Part shown: positions 34,779 through 64,000 of the stretch, in pieces
How the letters are laid out: every line of letters begins with the position of its first letter
Numbering within the stretch: position 1 is the stretch's first letter
Origin: Amorphochlora amoebiformis
Taxonomy: Eukaryota > Cercozoa > Chlorarachniophyceae
NCBI GenBank assembly: GCA_054601695.1
Contig: BAAHQB010000116.1
Location: 310,001 to 374,000, forward strand
DNA length: 64,000 nt
Reading direction: 5' to 3'
Program-made: the position numbers and the translations under genes
The notes under the pieces: generated by a model
The model's database searches: none
Seen by the model: the letters and a program-made list of their open reading frames with translations, nothing else
Told to the model about the DNA's origin: nothing

Positions 34779-35151
34779 ACATATACATATATTACTACGC
34801 ATCATGCATATATGAAACACAAAAATTCACAGAGAGAGACAGCAAAAGACCAAAACTATACACAAATACAAACAACCAGAGACGGAGGCTTTTATTTAAA
34901 ATCTCGCATTCATAACCTATCACCCCTTCCCGAAGCCTAACATATTAGTCACGCACTTAGTAATAATATACCCGACCGTACCCCAACCCAAACCTCAACA
35001 CATTAAAAACAGGTTTAGAAGTGATCACGAGGGGTGTAGTTCACGTCAAGGTAGAACATATAAATGCGAAAAATTAACCCAAAAACGAAAAAATCGAAGC
35101 CGAATCCTAGCGCTTATTTCGAGACCTAACATAGCTTTATCTCTGTCGGAG

Positions 35152-35205
<54 letters not shown>

Positions 35206-35207
35206 AA

Positions 35208-35275
<68 letters not shown>

Positions 35276-35372
35276 AATAATATATATACATGTATATATA
35301 TATACATATATATATACATATATAATAATATATATAATAATATATATATATATATATATATGTGTGTGTATA

Positions 35373-35463
<91 letters not shown>

Positions 35464-35487
35464 ATATATATAAATATATATATATAC

Positions 35488-35553
<66 letters not shown>

Positions 35554-35649
35554 TATTTTTATACAAAGCTTTCGGTTGTGCTAAAGGGATTCGAGAAGAC
35601 GGGGGTTAAGATGGTCCCTCAGCACATCAAGGATCATAACCTATCATAA
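30642..35649 (+). CDS. B9D2: B9 domain-containing protein 2 (ciliary transition zone)
   Basis: Twelve exons join in phase: 30642-30651, 30902-30960, 31433-31478, 31573-31613, 31937-31972, 32117-32167, 32852-32888, 33515-33550, 34121-34183, 34646-34714, 35013-35050, 35569-35649 (TAA), about 188 residues, close to the usual B9D2 length. B9D2 works with B9D1 and MKS1 at the transition zone, gating entry to the cilium. The B9 (C2-like) fold is covered throughout: [104 protein letters not shown], then a strand [20 protein letters not shown]. Exon 1 is only ten nucleotides (ATG plus seven), chosen because ATGCCACATG|gtagga supplies the missing phase and Met. The donor after 33550 is GC. A partial copy of the exon 34121 acceptor edge lies at about 33884-33922. 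Confidence 0.88.
32738..32832. repeat. minisatellite of ACATTCTGAGA(A) units
   Basis: About seven imperfect units of CATTCTGAGAA follow a conserved leader CCGTCATTCCCATACGAACA (about 32726). The same leader and units occur at about 48426-48484 (CCGTCATTCCCGTGAACATT). It sits in a B9D2 intron just upstream of exon 32852-32888. Confidence 0.8.
33360..33514. repeat. CCCTAA-type intron end in B9D2
   Basis: Degenerate CCCTAA units (CCCTAACC, CCCTTAACC, CCTAATCC) fill the last about 150 nt of the intron and run straight into the acceptor ATCCAG|CGGG of exon 33515-33550. They supply CTAAC branchpoint-like words and pyrimidine content. Confidence 0.8.
33884..33922. repeat. partial copy of an acceptor edge of B9D2
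   Basis: TCCTGACTTCTCCTTACCTC then ACCCAGGCACTCATAGCCTC resembles the true acceptor edge at 34096-34136 (TTCTGACTGTTTCTAACCTC then ACCCAGGCACCCATAGCCTA). The copy lies upstream in the same intron and runs into a (CT)n tract. Confidence 0.8.
34200..34400. repeat. CTCTCCT-rich pyrimidine repeats
   Basis: Repeats of about 24-30 nt based on TTTCTCTCTCCTGACAATTT and TTCTCTCTCCTCATAATT occupy the B9D2 intron after exon 34121-34183. The minus-strand frame ([12 protein letters not shown] repeats) is a translation of this repeat and not a gene. Confidence 0.8.
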
Positions 35650-35654
35650 CCAAG

Positions 35655-35833
35655 GCTCATAACCTTTAAGCATAATCGAGACTTTTGAGGTGAGAGAAAT
35701 AGAGTATTACAAATTATCTATATAATTACAATGTATATGTAAATAATATATATATATATATATATATATCATACATGGTTTTAACTGAGGCTTTGAGGGT
35801 GAGAGAAAACGAGTATATAAATATATATTTATG

Positions 35834-35889
<56 letters not shown>

Positions 35890-35895
35890 ATACAC

Positions 35896-35933
<38 letters not shown>

Positions 35934-36122
35934 TATATATTATATCTATATATATTCATATATGTATATATATATATATATATGTTTATTTATATATAAT
36001 ATATATATATATTATTTATAGTACCAAAGATCATAATCGAGGATTTAAGGGTGGAGAAAACGAGAATATATATGCATGCATACAAAAGTGTATGCATATA
36101 TACATATATATATATATGTATG

Positions 36123-36153
<31 letters not shown>

Positions 36154-36263
36154 ATATATATAAGTGTGTGTGTGTGTATATATATATCATATCAACGATT
36201 ATAATCCAAGATTTCGAGGGTAAGAGAAAAGGATATTGAAAATGTATGTATGCATATACATAC

Positions 36264-36300
<37 letters not shown>

Positions 36301-36301
36301 A

Positions 36302-36333
<32 letters not shown>

Positions 36334-36514
36334 AATGAATAATATATAGATATATATGTATATATAAATATAGGTATGTATTATAGGATGGTTTTGCAAG
36401 GTGATAGTTGATTATCATGTCTGTATTATATTTAAATACGTACATATGGGCATGTACATATTATATATATATATATATATATACATATATATATTAGATG
36501 TATGCATACACATA

Positions 36515-36564
<50 letters not shown>

Positions 36565-36740
36565 ACATATATATATTTATATTTATATATATACATATGC
36601 GCATATATATATACATATATATATATATATTATATACGTACATATATATATATATATTTTTATTTATTTATATAAATTTGTATAATTTGTAGGACTAAAG
36701 ATTCGGGTTTTGAGTTTGCGAGTGAGATATGAGGATTATA
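35655..36740. repeat. five diverged copies of a motif of about 35 bp downstream of B9D2
   Basis: Copies at about 35667, 35776, 36028, 36196 and 36695 share the pattern ATAATCGAG-RTTTGAGGGT GAGAGAAAACGAG. They are separated by TA tracts. Each keeps a GAG|GTGAGA-like donor word. They lie in the 3' flank of B9D2 and were not assigned to an exon. Confidence 0.65.
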
Positions 36741-36898
36741 GTTCGTGATCATGAGTAGGGTTAATAACTTGTCGAAAATAATATACTATATGTGTTTTGT
36801 TCAATGCTACCCATGTATGTACTGACGTCTATCATAGTATGTCTAGTATAAGATATATTTCATCATAATGCATACATATATATATATATATATATTTA

Positions 36899-36939
<41 letters not shown>

Positions 36940-36956
36940 AATAAATAAATGTATAT

Positions 36957-36992
<36 letters not shown>

Positions 36993-37048
36993 GTATATTT
37001 GTGTATGTACATCTATATCTGTATATGCATAATACATATTAAATTTTG

Positions 37049-37083
<35 letters not shown>

Positions 37084-37224
37084 CTAATATATAATATATA
37101 TGTGTGTATATATATATACGTACATATATATGCCTATATTATCTAGGATGTACATATTTTTATATATCTATATATAATATTGTTATTATTGTATATATAT
37201 ATATATATGTCATCATCATATAAT

Positions 37225-37270
<46 letters not shown>

Positions 37271-37310
37271 TTATATACATGTATAATATATGTCATGATC
37301 ATATAATAAT

Positions 37311-37343
<33 letters not shown>

Positions 37344-38296
37344 TTAAACAGCTTTATATAAAAAAAATTGGATATTAGAATTGCATCATGAAATATCTAG
37401 AATATTTTACGTAGACATAATATGATATTTTATGTACACGATATTACAATATTGTAATCATTGATTATGGTCAGTCAACTTGGAGTATGAATATATTCTC
37501 CAATATCTGGAATACTAAAAGTGAATATTAATTTAGGCGATTATTACAATTGTAATTTGTAAACTTGAATATTTATCTAGTTATATCTCTAGTCTATATA
37601 TTGTTATACATACTACTATGTAAACTATTACTATATACATCACATGTATAATATCAACTAGATCTAGCATATTATGGGTTGATGATGTTCAATACTACAC
37701 CTCTCAAGTTGAGTCTCAACCTGAATCATTGAGCCCAGGCGCTAGACGACGATATCAGCCAGCTGATGATCCTCCTCCCCCATTCCTTCCTTCTGTGGGA
37801 CACTGAAATCCCCTAACCGACATATTAGCCTTCAAATTCGCGGCAGAAGGGCAAGAAGAGAACAGCGGAGCCCGGAGGCGCGCGAATGTAGGAGGGGGTC
37901 CCTTAAAAATATACATAACCTTCCCCCGGAAGAAAACTAATGTCAAATCAGCACACATACTAATTTCTTGCAATATATCCTATTTGAGGTCTGGAACATG
38001 TTCCATTCTCTCAATATATCCTCGAATGTGCACCTGCCTGCAGACGGGGTGAAACACGACCCATTTGCGACAAATTATCCTAAATATTATTCGGGATTGA
38101 ACGAAATTACCCAAAGATTTACTTTCAAACACATATAACAAATGTATATCCCAATGTATCCCTTTCCAATATCTTGACATGCACTTTTTTCTTTTCGGAG
38201 ACTTTTTCTCACATACCTAAAACCTCGGCTATATCGCCCCGCGCCCCACGGCGCCACCTCGCACCACCTCCCCGAGCCCTCCCACTGCCGAGAAAA
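36741..38296. other. intergenic region upstream of the SURP gene
   Basis: TA tracts extend to about 37350. They are followed by AT-rich unique sequence with CTAG words (37560-37680), then a balanced segment 37690-38290. That last segment has open frames on the minus strand (about 37755-37973 and 38087-38300) without recognisable domains or splice partners; it probably contains the promoter and 5' UTR of the SURP gene. Confidence 0.5.
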
Positions 38297-46537
<8,241 letters not shown>

Positions 46538-46692
46538 GGATTGAGAGGTGGGTGGTTGGGGTTATTGAGAAAATTTCAATTGTTGGAGGTTGTGGAATTG
46601 TTGGGTGTTTTTGTGTGACGGTGGGTACTTTAGGTGTATTTTTGTACGTGTGTAAGCATGTAAAAATGATATATATATACATTTATATATGT

Positions 46693-46731
<39 letters not shown>

Positions 46732-47025
46732 GTATATATAGATCAATATATATAATTACTTGGACTTCACTACACAGAGAATAGACACTGGCCGAATCTT
46801 AAGTGTATACCTACGCCTGAGCACTAAAGCATATTATGTTGGAGTCGAAATCGGAATCTCACGGCTTTGGTACTAGTAGTTGGTAAGCACAGCAGTGGGG
46901 TAAACAAATCGCACTGCAAGTTAACTCAGTATCACCTGGCATGAAGTTCAGTATATGAGTATATATATATTATATATAAAAGGATGTATATTTATCTAAA
47001 ATTTTCTACTCAGTGTATTTTTATA

Positions 47026-47064
<39 letters not shown>

Positions 47065-47553
47065 TATGTTATATCACATACTTTGATCTCTCCAGATAAT
47101 ATTAGATATATGTATGTGCATATATATATCTAGTATGTATGTGTGTGCTAGAAAAGTATCTACCAGATCTAGAATATACATTTATGTAACGTATCCAGTG
47201 ATACACATTGTATCTGGTTCTACTGAGTATATGCTAGATATGCAGAAGTATCTTTAAATTGTACATCCGATTTATACACAAGAGACAGAATTGTTTTTAA
47301 AGTACAAAGTTTTTTTTTAATCTAGTATAGTAGTCATATGGTTATGAAGTTAAATTCAGGCTCTATCTGTCTATTTAAAACTCATGATATGCCGTAGTCT
47401 AGATACTATAGATACGTCTTGTGATAGACTAAAATATTACCTAGATTATACTAACTCCGATACACTAGTGTTAGTACTAGACAAGTACTGGCTCGGACAG
47501 AACTTTCTCTGACGATCACCGCGTATATATATTTTTATATTTATATATCTTAT

Positions 47554-47585
<32 letters not shown>

Positions 47586-47934
47586 GAATTCATCTCGTGA
47601 AGTTGAGACATATTACTGTACTGTAACTTGCCATCGCGCATGCATGAAGCTGGCAATCAGGGTGTACATCAGACGGCATCACGGTCCGAAGTTGGAAGTC
47701 CTAGACGTCCAACTCAGATTATAGTCGGGCTCCCGCTCTCTACGTAGTCCTCGTTTGTGTGCGGTCCTGGACCCATTGGACATTCAAACCACATGCGGTC
47801 AGCTTCAAAGTATCTTTGACAGCCTAACATATGTATGCGTAATATATATATATGTATGTATGTATATATATATATAGATATATATATATATATATATATA
47901 TGTATATGTACAAAATGTGTACATATGTATACAT

Positions 47935-47967
<33 letters not shown>

Positions 47968-48040
47968 GTATGTATATACATATATTATAATATTGTGCAT
48001 ATCATAAAAATATAATATTGTGCATACGTATATTATATAA

Positions 48041-48086
<46 letters not shown>

Positions 48087-48730
48087 TCGAGTGTGTACAT
48101 ACGAATTATGTGCATGTACCTGCCCAGACGAGAGAACGAAATGTGACGGTGCTCCCTGAAAACACATGCACTATATATATATATATGTATATATATATAT
48201 AATACATCTATATACACACATATACATATATATTTCTATATACGTACATTTATGTGGATATTAACAGATTTAAATATATGTACATACATGCACATACATC
48301 TATGCATGCGAGACCTCTTATTTGGTGGCGTTCTTTGATTTTCTCCAAACCTGTATACACTGCCGACCTATATGGAGACACTGACTTTTTATAAGTGTAC
48401 ACACCGCATACATATACCCACATCACCGTCATTCCCGTGAACATTCTCAGAATATTTTGAGAACATTCTGAGAACATTCTGAGATACTTTTACACATGTA
48501 TATAATTCGATATAATACCAGTCAACAGAATTCTCCTCGTCACCTGATATATATATATATATATATATATGTTCATATGTATTTATACATTTATACATAC
48601 ATATATATATATATATAGTATATATTTATATTTTATGTACATGTAGAAGTGTATATATATGTAATATATGCTTATTTTTACGTATGTATATATATATATA
48701 TATATATATTTCATATATATATATATATAA

Positions 48731-48772
<42 letters not shown>

Positions 48773-48976
48773 ATTACATCAATAGGTCTACATATATATA
48801 CATCTAATGTATATGTTTACCTAAATTTATATTTACATCTATACATATATATATATATATATATACATACATATATATATATATATATCCATTCTCCACT
48901 CCCCAAAACCACCAAATCATCACCATACCAAGAGCAAAAAAGACGAAAAAATCGAAAAAAAATAAATGAAATATAT
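46538..48976. other. convergent intergenic region between SURP gene and 2H gene
   Basis: This contains TA tracts, a unique island 46780-46960, AT-rich CTAG-containing sequence 47100-47470, an island 47620-47830 with a short minus-strand frame (ending SGSPTII), and an island 48110-48560 with the CATTCTGAGAA minisatellite (48426-48484). No domain or splice-compatible exon set was recognised. The islands may be decayed mobile elements or exons I could not connect. Confidence 0.5.
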
Positions 48977-49267
48977 CTAAATATAAAATCGTCTGAAGAG
49001 ATACATAAAAATCGGCTTTCGACATTTCTCAAAACAGATGAGTCTCAACAACGAGGTATGTAGGATTCTCTGCGTTTGTCCCGAAGGTGCATATGGAAAC
49101 CTAGTTTGGGTTAGGTTTTGGTTCGGGTCAGAACGGTAACGGTTGAGCTGACTGTTGTTTTTCAGGTACTTTTTCCAAATATCAGCCCGGACACGCTCGA
49201 TATTTGCTCCGCCAGCTTCCACTGGGAAGTAGATATTATATTATGTGTTTACATAGGTGTATGGATG

Positions 49268-49328
<61 letters not shown>

Positions 49329-49792
49329 GTATATATCTACTCACACAACCTCTAACCCTAACGCTAACCCCAACCCTAACCCTAGCCCTAACCACCCTAC
49401 CTAACCCTAACGCCAAAACCAATCCAATCCAAACTTAATTCCGACGCTAGCCGTAGATCCAGATCCCTAACCCTAACCGTTCCAAGCCGCCAGTAAAGTC
49501 CCGGACCTTGCCAGGATTATATCTCTCAAGGTCAAAATTATAGGTTCTGAACAGAGATTTAGGGTTAGGCTTGGATAGGGTTAGGGTTAGGGTTAGGGTT
49601 AGGGTTAGGGTTAGGGTTATGGTTGGGTTAGAATTGCCTTCGTTTTGTTTGGCGAACTGAGCGATGGTTTGGACCTCTTTTTGTAAGTCGGCTACCGGTA
49701 GCTGTATATGTATGTGTTTATGTGGGTATGTGCGTAGGTAGATGTGTCGGTATGAATATATGTTTGGGAATATATGTAGATATAATATATAT

Positions 49793-49830
<38 letters not shown>

Positions 49831-50027
49831 ATAACACACACATATATATATATATGTATATATGTAGATATATGTACATATGCATAGCATATGTATTCTT
49901 GTGCCTATATGTAAATATACATATATGTAAATATAAAAATGAGTATACATGTCATATAATATACATATGTATATATATATATATGTATAATATATAGATA
50001 TAAATATTATAATATATATATATATAT

Positions 50028-50064
<37 letters not shown>

Positions 50065-50296
50065 TTTATTATGATATATACACATGTGTACGTTTGATAT
50101 TCCTATGTATATATACAAATGTGTATATATGGGTATATATACACATATATGTATACATATATATTGTGTGATTGTGTGTATATTAAGTATAATATATACA
50201 TATATGCACATAAAACATACACATATACATATATAGATATGTATATATATATAGTATATAATATATATATATATATATACATATGTAAATATATAT

Positions 50297-50356
<60 letters not shown>

Positions 50357-50792
50357 ATATATATTACATATATATATATAAATATATAATATATATATAT
50401 ATATACATATACATATGTGCATGTGTATAAATATAAATATAAATAATATTTAAATATATATTATAACAAGTGTAAACCAAATGTATATATGAAATGTATA
50501 TGTGCATATATGTATGTACTTACAGGTCTCGGGTCCTCCAGGGCGGATGTGTGAAACAGGGTCACATGGTATGCATCTGTTATATCCACACAAACATATA
50601 TATATATATATATATGTGTGTGTATATACATATATATATATATATATACATATATATATACATATATATATATACGCATATTTACATATATATGTATACA
50701 ATATATATATATATATATATATATGTATATGTGTTTACATATATAATACATATATACATATAATACATATGTATACATAATATATATATATG

Positions 50793-50827
<35 letters not shown>

Positions 50828-50941
50828 CATATATATATATATATATACTGAATGTTTCACGTTTACTCAAATGCATGCGAAGTTACATGTTATTCAGATA
50901 TACCTCATATATGTATACACACACACACACATAAATATATA

Positions 50942-50981
<40 letters not shown>

Positions 50982-51043
50982 GTAACACGCTACTCACATA
51001 TATAGATACATATGCAAAGTTAATGTTATTCAGGTATACATCG

Positions 51044-51090
<47 letters not shown>

Positions 51091-51112
51091 TTTTATATAT
51101 ATTAAATATATA

Positions 51113-51144
<32 letters not shown>

Positions 51145-51156
51145 TAATTATATATG

Positions 51157-51191
<35 letters not shown>

Positions 51192-51246
51192 TCTAAGAAT
51201 ATCTATGTGTCTACGCGAAAAATTAATATATACAAATCTGTATATC

Positions 51247-51280
<34 letters not shown>

Positions 51281-51373
51281 TATATATATATAGCAAAATG
51301 GATATCTTGCACATTATATTCAAATAGGTGTACTGATGTCTGTATACAAAGAAATGGTTAAAGTACAAATTAC

Positions 51374-51404
<31 letters not shown>

Positions 51405-51416
51405 CATATATAAATA

Positions 51417-51463
<47 letters not shown>

Positions 51464-51712
51464 TGTGTATATCTACATATAATATGATACATTCAGTTGG
51501 TTTTGTGCCTATGCATACTTTTTTACCGCTGCGAGGTGCAAAATAGAAATATTTTTTCGGGTTGACGTGGAGGCTAAGCAGGTTCAGAGCATCTTTAGCA
51601 ACGGATTCTAGTTTCGAGCGAATCTTTGTAAAGAAAGTAACATATATATACATATATATATGTATATATATATATTATATATATATATATTATATATATA
51701 TACATACATATA

Positions 51713-51745
<33 letters not shown>

Positions 51746-51791
51746 TTCTTTTAAAACAAACAGTGTGTATATACATATTTATGTACATATG

Positions 51792-51834
<43 letters not shown>

Positions 51835-52391
51835 TATTTTATACATATAAACAAGTATAAATGTAAATATAATTGTACACTAAAATACATCAAAATATAC
51901 ATGAGTAGACACACACACATACAGACACATACCTCTTCCGCGTTTTTGGCAGGAAAACTCCTTTTCCTCTCAAAAGCCCCGTTCCCGATAGGTAAAACGA
52001 CATACCTATCATTAGGTTTAGTCTTAGGCAGAGGGTTATGGCAAGGGTTAGGTTTAAGTTAGGGTTAATTGACAGCTAAGATCGGATGGGTTACAGTCAA
52101 AGTCAGGTTAAATATATTCTTTAAATCGTAGAGTTAGGTTGAAACTAACACCTTAATCCTAAGTAACTCTTAATGCATCCCAAATCCAAACCTATCCCAC
52201 ACCTTAACCCTAAGGTCTAATATCTGAAAAGCCTTAACCCTGATCTTAACACTATAACCCCTAACCCTAATTCCCGAACCCTAGCCCTAATCCTTCTCAA
52301 ACTTTTACCCTGGGGGGGGAGAGTGAGGGTTAGGGTTTAGCTTCCGATACTTAGGTACACCCAGTGACAAATTTGAATATTTCTCAAGAGT

Positions 52392-52435
<44 letters not shown>

Positions 52436-52539
52436 GCATAGATGTATACATGTATATATATATAGGTGTGGGTATATACATATTCATATACACATCTTTT
52501 ATGGGTAAAACATTATATATACCTATGTAATATAATATA

Positions 52540-52576
<37 letters not shown>

Positions 52577-52736
52577 GATTCTGTATATATATACAAAAAA
52601 CAATAAATACGGTAGTGAAAACAGAAGTATGGCTTACCGGTCTGCGTTTTGAGGGGGAATCATCTTAGGGATAACCTTTTGGATGCCATCCTTGCTTACT
52701 ATACATGTAAAAAAATACATTGTATAATATTTAAAT

Positions 52737-52814
<78 letters not shown>

Positions 52815-52850
52815 ATATATGTGTGGACATATTTACATGTACACACATAT

Positions 52851-52889
<39 letters not shown>

Positions 52890-52977
52890 TATACACATAT
52901 TGTATTCTTATACATAAACATATGTAGTACATAGATATCTAGGTATTATGTACATAAACATGTACGTACACATATAC

Positions 52978-53016
<39 letters not shown>

Positions 53017-53039
53017 ATATTGATATAATATATGTATAC

Positions 53040-53073
<34 letters not shown>

Positions 53074-53584
53074 ATATGTTTTTGTGTATGTGTATAGAAA
53101 CACATATACATGTATAGAGGTATATTTTATGCATTTCGCTATTATAGCTACGACATGTACGCGTATATGCATATGACGTAATCTAGTATCACCTGTATTT
53201 GGCTTAGTGAACCATGCGGCAGCGTAGTTTAAATCGCTTATTCGTAAGCCATTGTCCTTAAAGTCATCTACAGTAAAAACGCATGAATGTGAACCACACT
53301 CTTTGACATATTCATATTTCTCACAACTAAGCTATACATCGACATTTCTTAGGGTTAGGCTTAGGTTTAAGGTTAAGGTTAGGGTAAGAGCTAGAGAAGG
53401 GTAAGGGTTAAGGTTAAGGTTAGGGTTAGGGTTGGGGTTAGGGTTGGGGCTAGGGTTGGGGTTAGGGTTCGGGGTTGACCTTTCATTCTTACGTACATGC
53501 ATTCTCTCAGCCACCAGCCTAGTGTCTGATCATGTGTTTTAGGGTTTTATATGTATATTTGTATGTATATATACACACATATAT

Positions 53585-53638
<54 letters not shown>

Positions 53639-53690
53639 CATATACATATCAAATATATATATTATGTATAAATACATATGTACATACATG

Positions 53691-53731
<41 letters not shown>

Positions 53732-53806
53732 TGTACATAAGTATTACAAGAATCCACAATTCTACTGAAGAAGAGGCTGCAACAACATTTATCCATGTAT
53801 ATATGT

Positions 53807-53839
<33 letters not shown>

Positions 53840-54079
53840 CATATGTATATATATGTGTATATAATATACATATGTATATATTGTATATATTTGTATACAT
53901 AATATACATACACACACGCCTATATATATATATGTATATGTATATACATATATATACACATATATATATATACATACATATATACATATACATAAACATC
54001 TAAGTCACCCCAACCTGTGAGTGCGAGGAGAGGGCTTGCAACACCCGAAATTTAAACGGTCGAGTATCCCTTGCCTACA

Positions 54080-54112
<33 letters not shown>

Positions 54113-54251
54113 TACATACATATTATACATACATATATATATATATATTATATTATATATATATATATATATATATACATATGTGTATATATGCATATAT
54201 AATATATATATATATATGTCTTATAATAATAAATGTCTGTGTATGTGCCTA

Positions 54252-54323
<72 letters not shown>

Positions 54324-54371
54324 AAAATATATATTGCGTGTAAATTTATAGATATATATATATGTATTTAC

Positions 54372-54417
<46 letters not shown>

Positions 54418-54664
54418 ATATACTATTACGTTATACTGCGTCGGATGATATGTTGTAGTGTATTATACACCTTGGTATGCATCATTACAAAATTAATATT
54501 ATTCACATTTCATTCCGAATACCAACGGCCAAGCTTATTCCCACCTTGCGCTCGCTGTTTTGTGACCCCGTAGACTTAAAATGACCACTTTTAGAGGTCA
54601 CGGACAGAAAGTTCAGAACCGCTGCTAGGGCTATCCCTGCCGTCAGGAGGTACACTGATCGCAT
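48977..54664 (-). CDS. signal-anchored 2H (LigT-like) phosphoesterase-like protein
   Basis: Eleven exons join in phase on the minus strand, about 286 residues: 54664-54545, 54074-54015, 53319-53193, 52698-52638, 51966-51933, 51623-51527, 50576-50524, 49701-49638, 49546-49478, 49221-49170, 49100-48977 (TAG). The N-terminus [20 protein letters not shown] is a signal peptide or membrane anchor. The body has two H-x-T/S motifs: [10 protein letters not shown] (exon 7) and [11 protein letters not shown] (last exon), with a hydrophobic strand pair [23 protein letters not shown] between them, the pattern of the 2H phosphoesterase fold that cleaves cyclic or 2'-5' phosphodiesters. A Cys-containing, lumenal-looking segment [20 protein letters not shown] is near the start. 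The secretory or membrane location is inferred from the anchor. The donor after 49638 is GC. The last about 15 residues ([10 protein letters not shown]) may instead be intron if another donor is used. Family membership rests on motifs only. Confidence 0.68.
49338..49625. repeat. telomere-like repeats flanking a 2H-gene exon
   Basis: CCCTAAC units (49348-49420, 49465-49480) and TTAGGG units (49560-49618) lie on either side of minus-strand exon 49546-49478. Read along the gene, the acceptor side is CCCTAA-oriented and the donor side TTAGGG-oriented. Confidence 0.82.
53343..53482. repeat. degenerate TTAGGG tract
   Basis: Units such as TTAGGGTTAGGCTTAGG, TTAAGGTTAGGG and TTGGGGTTAGGG lie just upstream (in gene orientation) of exon 53319-53193 of the 2H gene. 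On the coding strand this is CCCTAA-type sequence leading toward the acceptor. Confidence 0.82.
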
Positions 54665-55088
54665 CCGAACTTCTCGATATCAGGCAATCCTACAGGTCGA
54701 AAAATGCATAAAAATCAGATTTTTTCGCTATAAATGACTGGTACTCTTAATGATCTTCCAAGGGATCGATACATGATATATGCGTACGAAAGAGAGGTTA
54801 ACCCGGATGAAAGGAGGGAAGATCAATCGGTTCGGGAGAGGCTGTTGGTTTTGGGTTCCGAAAACTTCTCAGAAACTCGGGGATCCCGGTATTTCTGGGT
54901 TCCGTGAGTTCCGAAGCGTGACTTGCCCCAGTGTACTATGAACAATATTTACACGTGTCACCAGGTGCATCGATTCAAACGGCCCGACGATCGCAACAAA
55001 AGCTATCAAAGCCCAGACCAAGTACCTCACTCCCGTCCTCCTTCTTCTGTTCCCCCCCCTTACACAGCGCCCCCCCCCCTTCCCTTAG
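54665..55088. promoter_or_regulatory. bidirectional intergenic region between 2H gene and TMEM144-like gene
   Basis: 424 bp of non-repetitive sequence separate the two ATGs. Two C-runs (about 55051-55058 and 55071-55079) lie just upstream of the plus-strand ATG. The shared promoter function is inferred from divergent starts and the absence of TA repeat. Confidence 0.45.

Positions 55089-64000
<8,912 letters not shown>

Noticed and set aside
46830-46940. tRNA or SINE-like sequence (GTTGGTAAGCAC, GTTGGAGTCGAAAT)
   Set aside because: A- and B-box-like words are on different strands or badly spaced, and there is no match to the SINE copies in the window.
49038-49221. Plus-strand start exon MSLNNE with a donor and a following plus-strand exon
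   Set aside because: The minus strand gives a better case: eleven in-phase exons and both H-x-T motifs, one of them (HTSLLRLI) directly over this site.
54015-54074. Possible tRNA-like gene at this island
   Set aside because: No B box and no cloverleaf could be drawn; the segment fits as a 60-nt in-phase exon of the 2H gene.

Overview
This window is nuclear DNA of an intron-rich eukaryote. Most of it is low-complexity repeat, mainly (TA)n plus CA/GT, GA/CT and telomere-type (CCCTAA)n/(TTAGGG)n. Short islands of balanced, non-repetitive sequence are embedded in it. When the islands are read with splice rules, they join in phase into at least eight multi-exon protein genes and one small single-exon ORF. 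About 8.7 kb of the 64 kb is coding by hand count. The long 'YIYIYI' reading frames are translated TA repeats, not genes.

Layout, left to right: (1) the 3' part of a class C (GABA-B-like) GPCR on + (656-6533, starts left of the window); (2) an adenylate kinase-like gene on - (7451-9850); (3) a 57-codon ORF on - (10505-10678), divergent from (4) a SAC3/GANP (LENG8/THP3-type) gene on + (10830-13353); (5) an FHA-domain serine/threonine kinase of CHK2/RAD53 type on - (14307-30265, 25 small exons), divergent from (6) a B9D2 ciliary transition-zone gene on + (30642-35649, 12 exons); (7) a SURP + RS/RD-rich + RGG splicing-factor-like gene on + (38297-46537, 19 exons); (8) a signal-anchored 2H (LigT-like) phosphoesterase-like gene on - (48977-54664, 11 exons), divergent from (9) a TMEM144-family transporter-like gene on + (55089 to beyond the right edge, 14 exons seen).

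Exons are tiny (10 to about 450 nt, often 30-60 nt). Introns are made of two repeat classes, (TA)n and degenerate CCCTAA. Most are GT-AG; four appear to be GC-AG, all with AG|GCAA donors. Several exon edges have degenerate partial copies inside the neighbouring intron, separated by TA tracts. The kinase introns hold large interstitial telomeric arrays, one a satellite with a repeated block of about 33 bp. A dispersed tRNA-derived SINE family has three copies.

B9D2 implies cilia or flagella, and the class C GPCR, FHA kinase and TTAGGG-type repeat fit a flagellated protist or early-branching opisthokont/stramenopile-type lineage. The sequence alone does not fix the species. The genes do not form one pathway (signalling, nucleotide metabolism, mRNA processing, checkpoint kinase, cilium, membrane transport). 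The most unusual thing is the gene architecture itself. All gene models are hand-spliced by splice sites, phase and family similarity; no alignment or transcript data were available.
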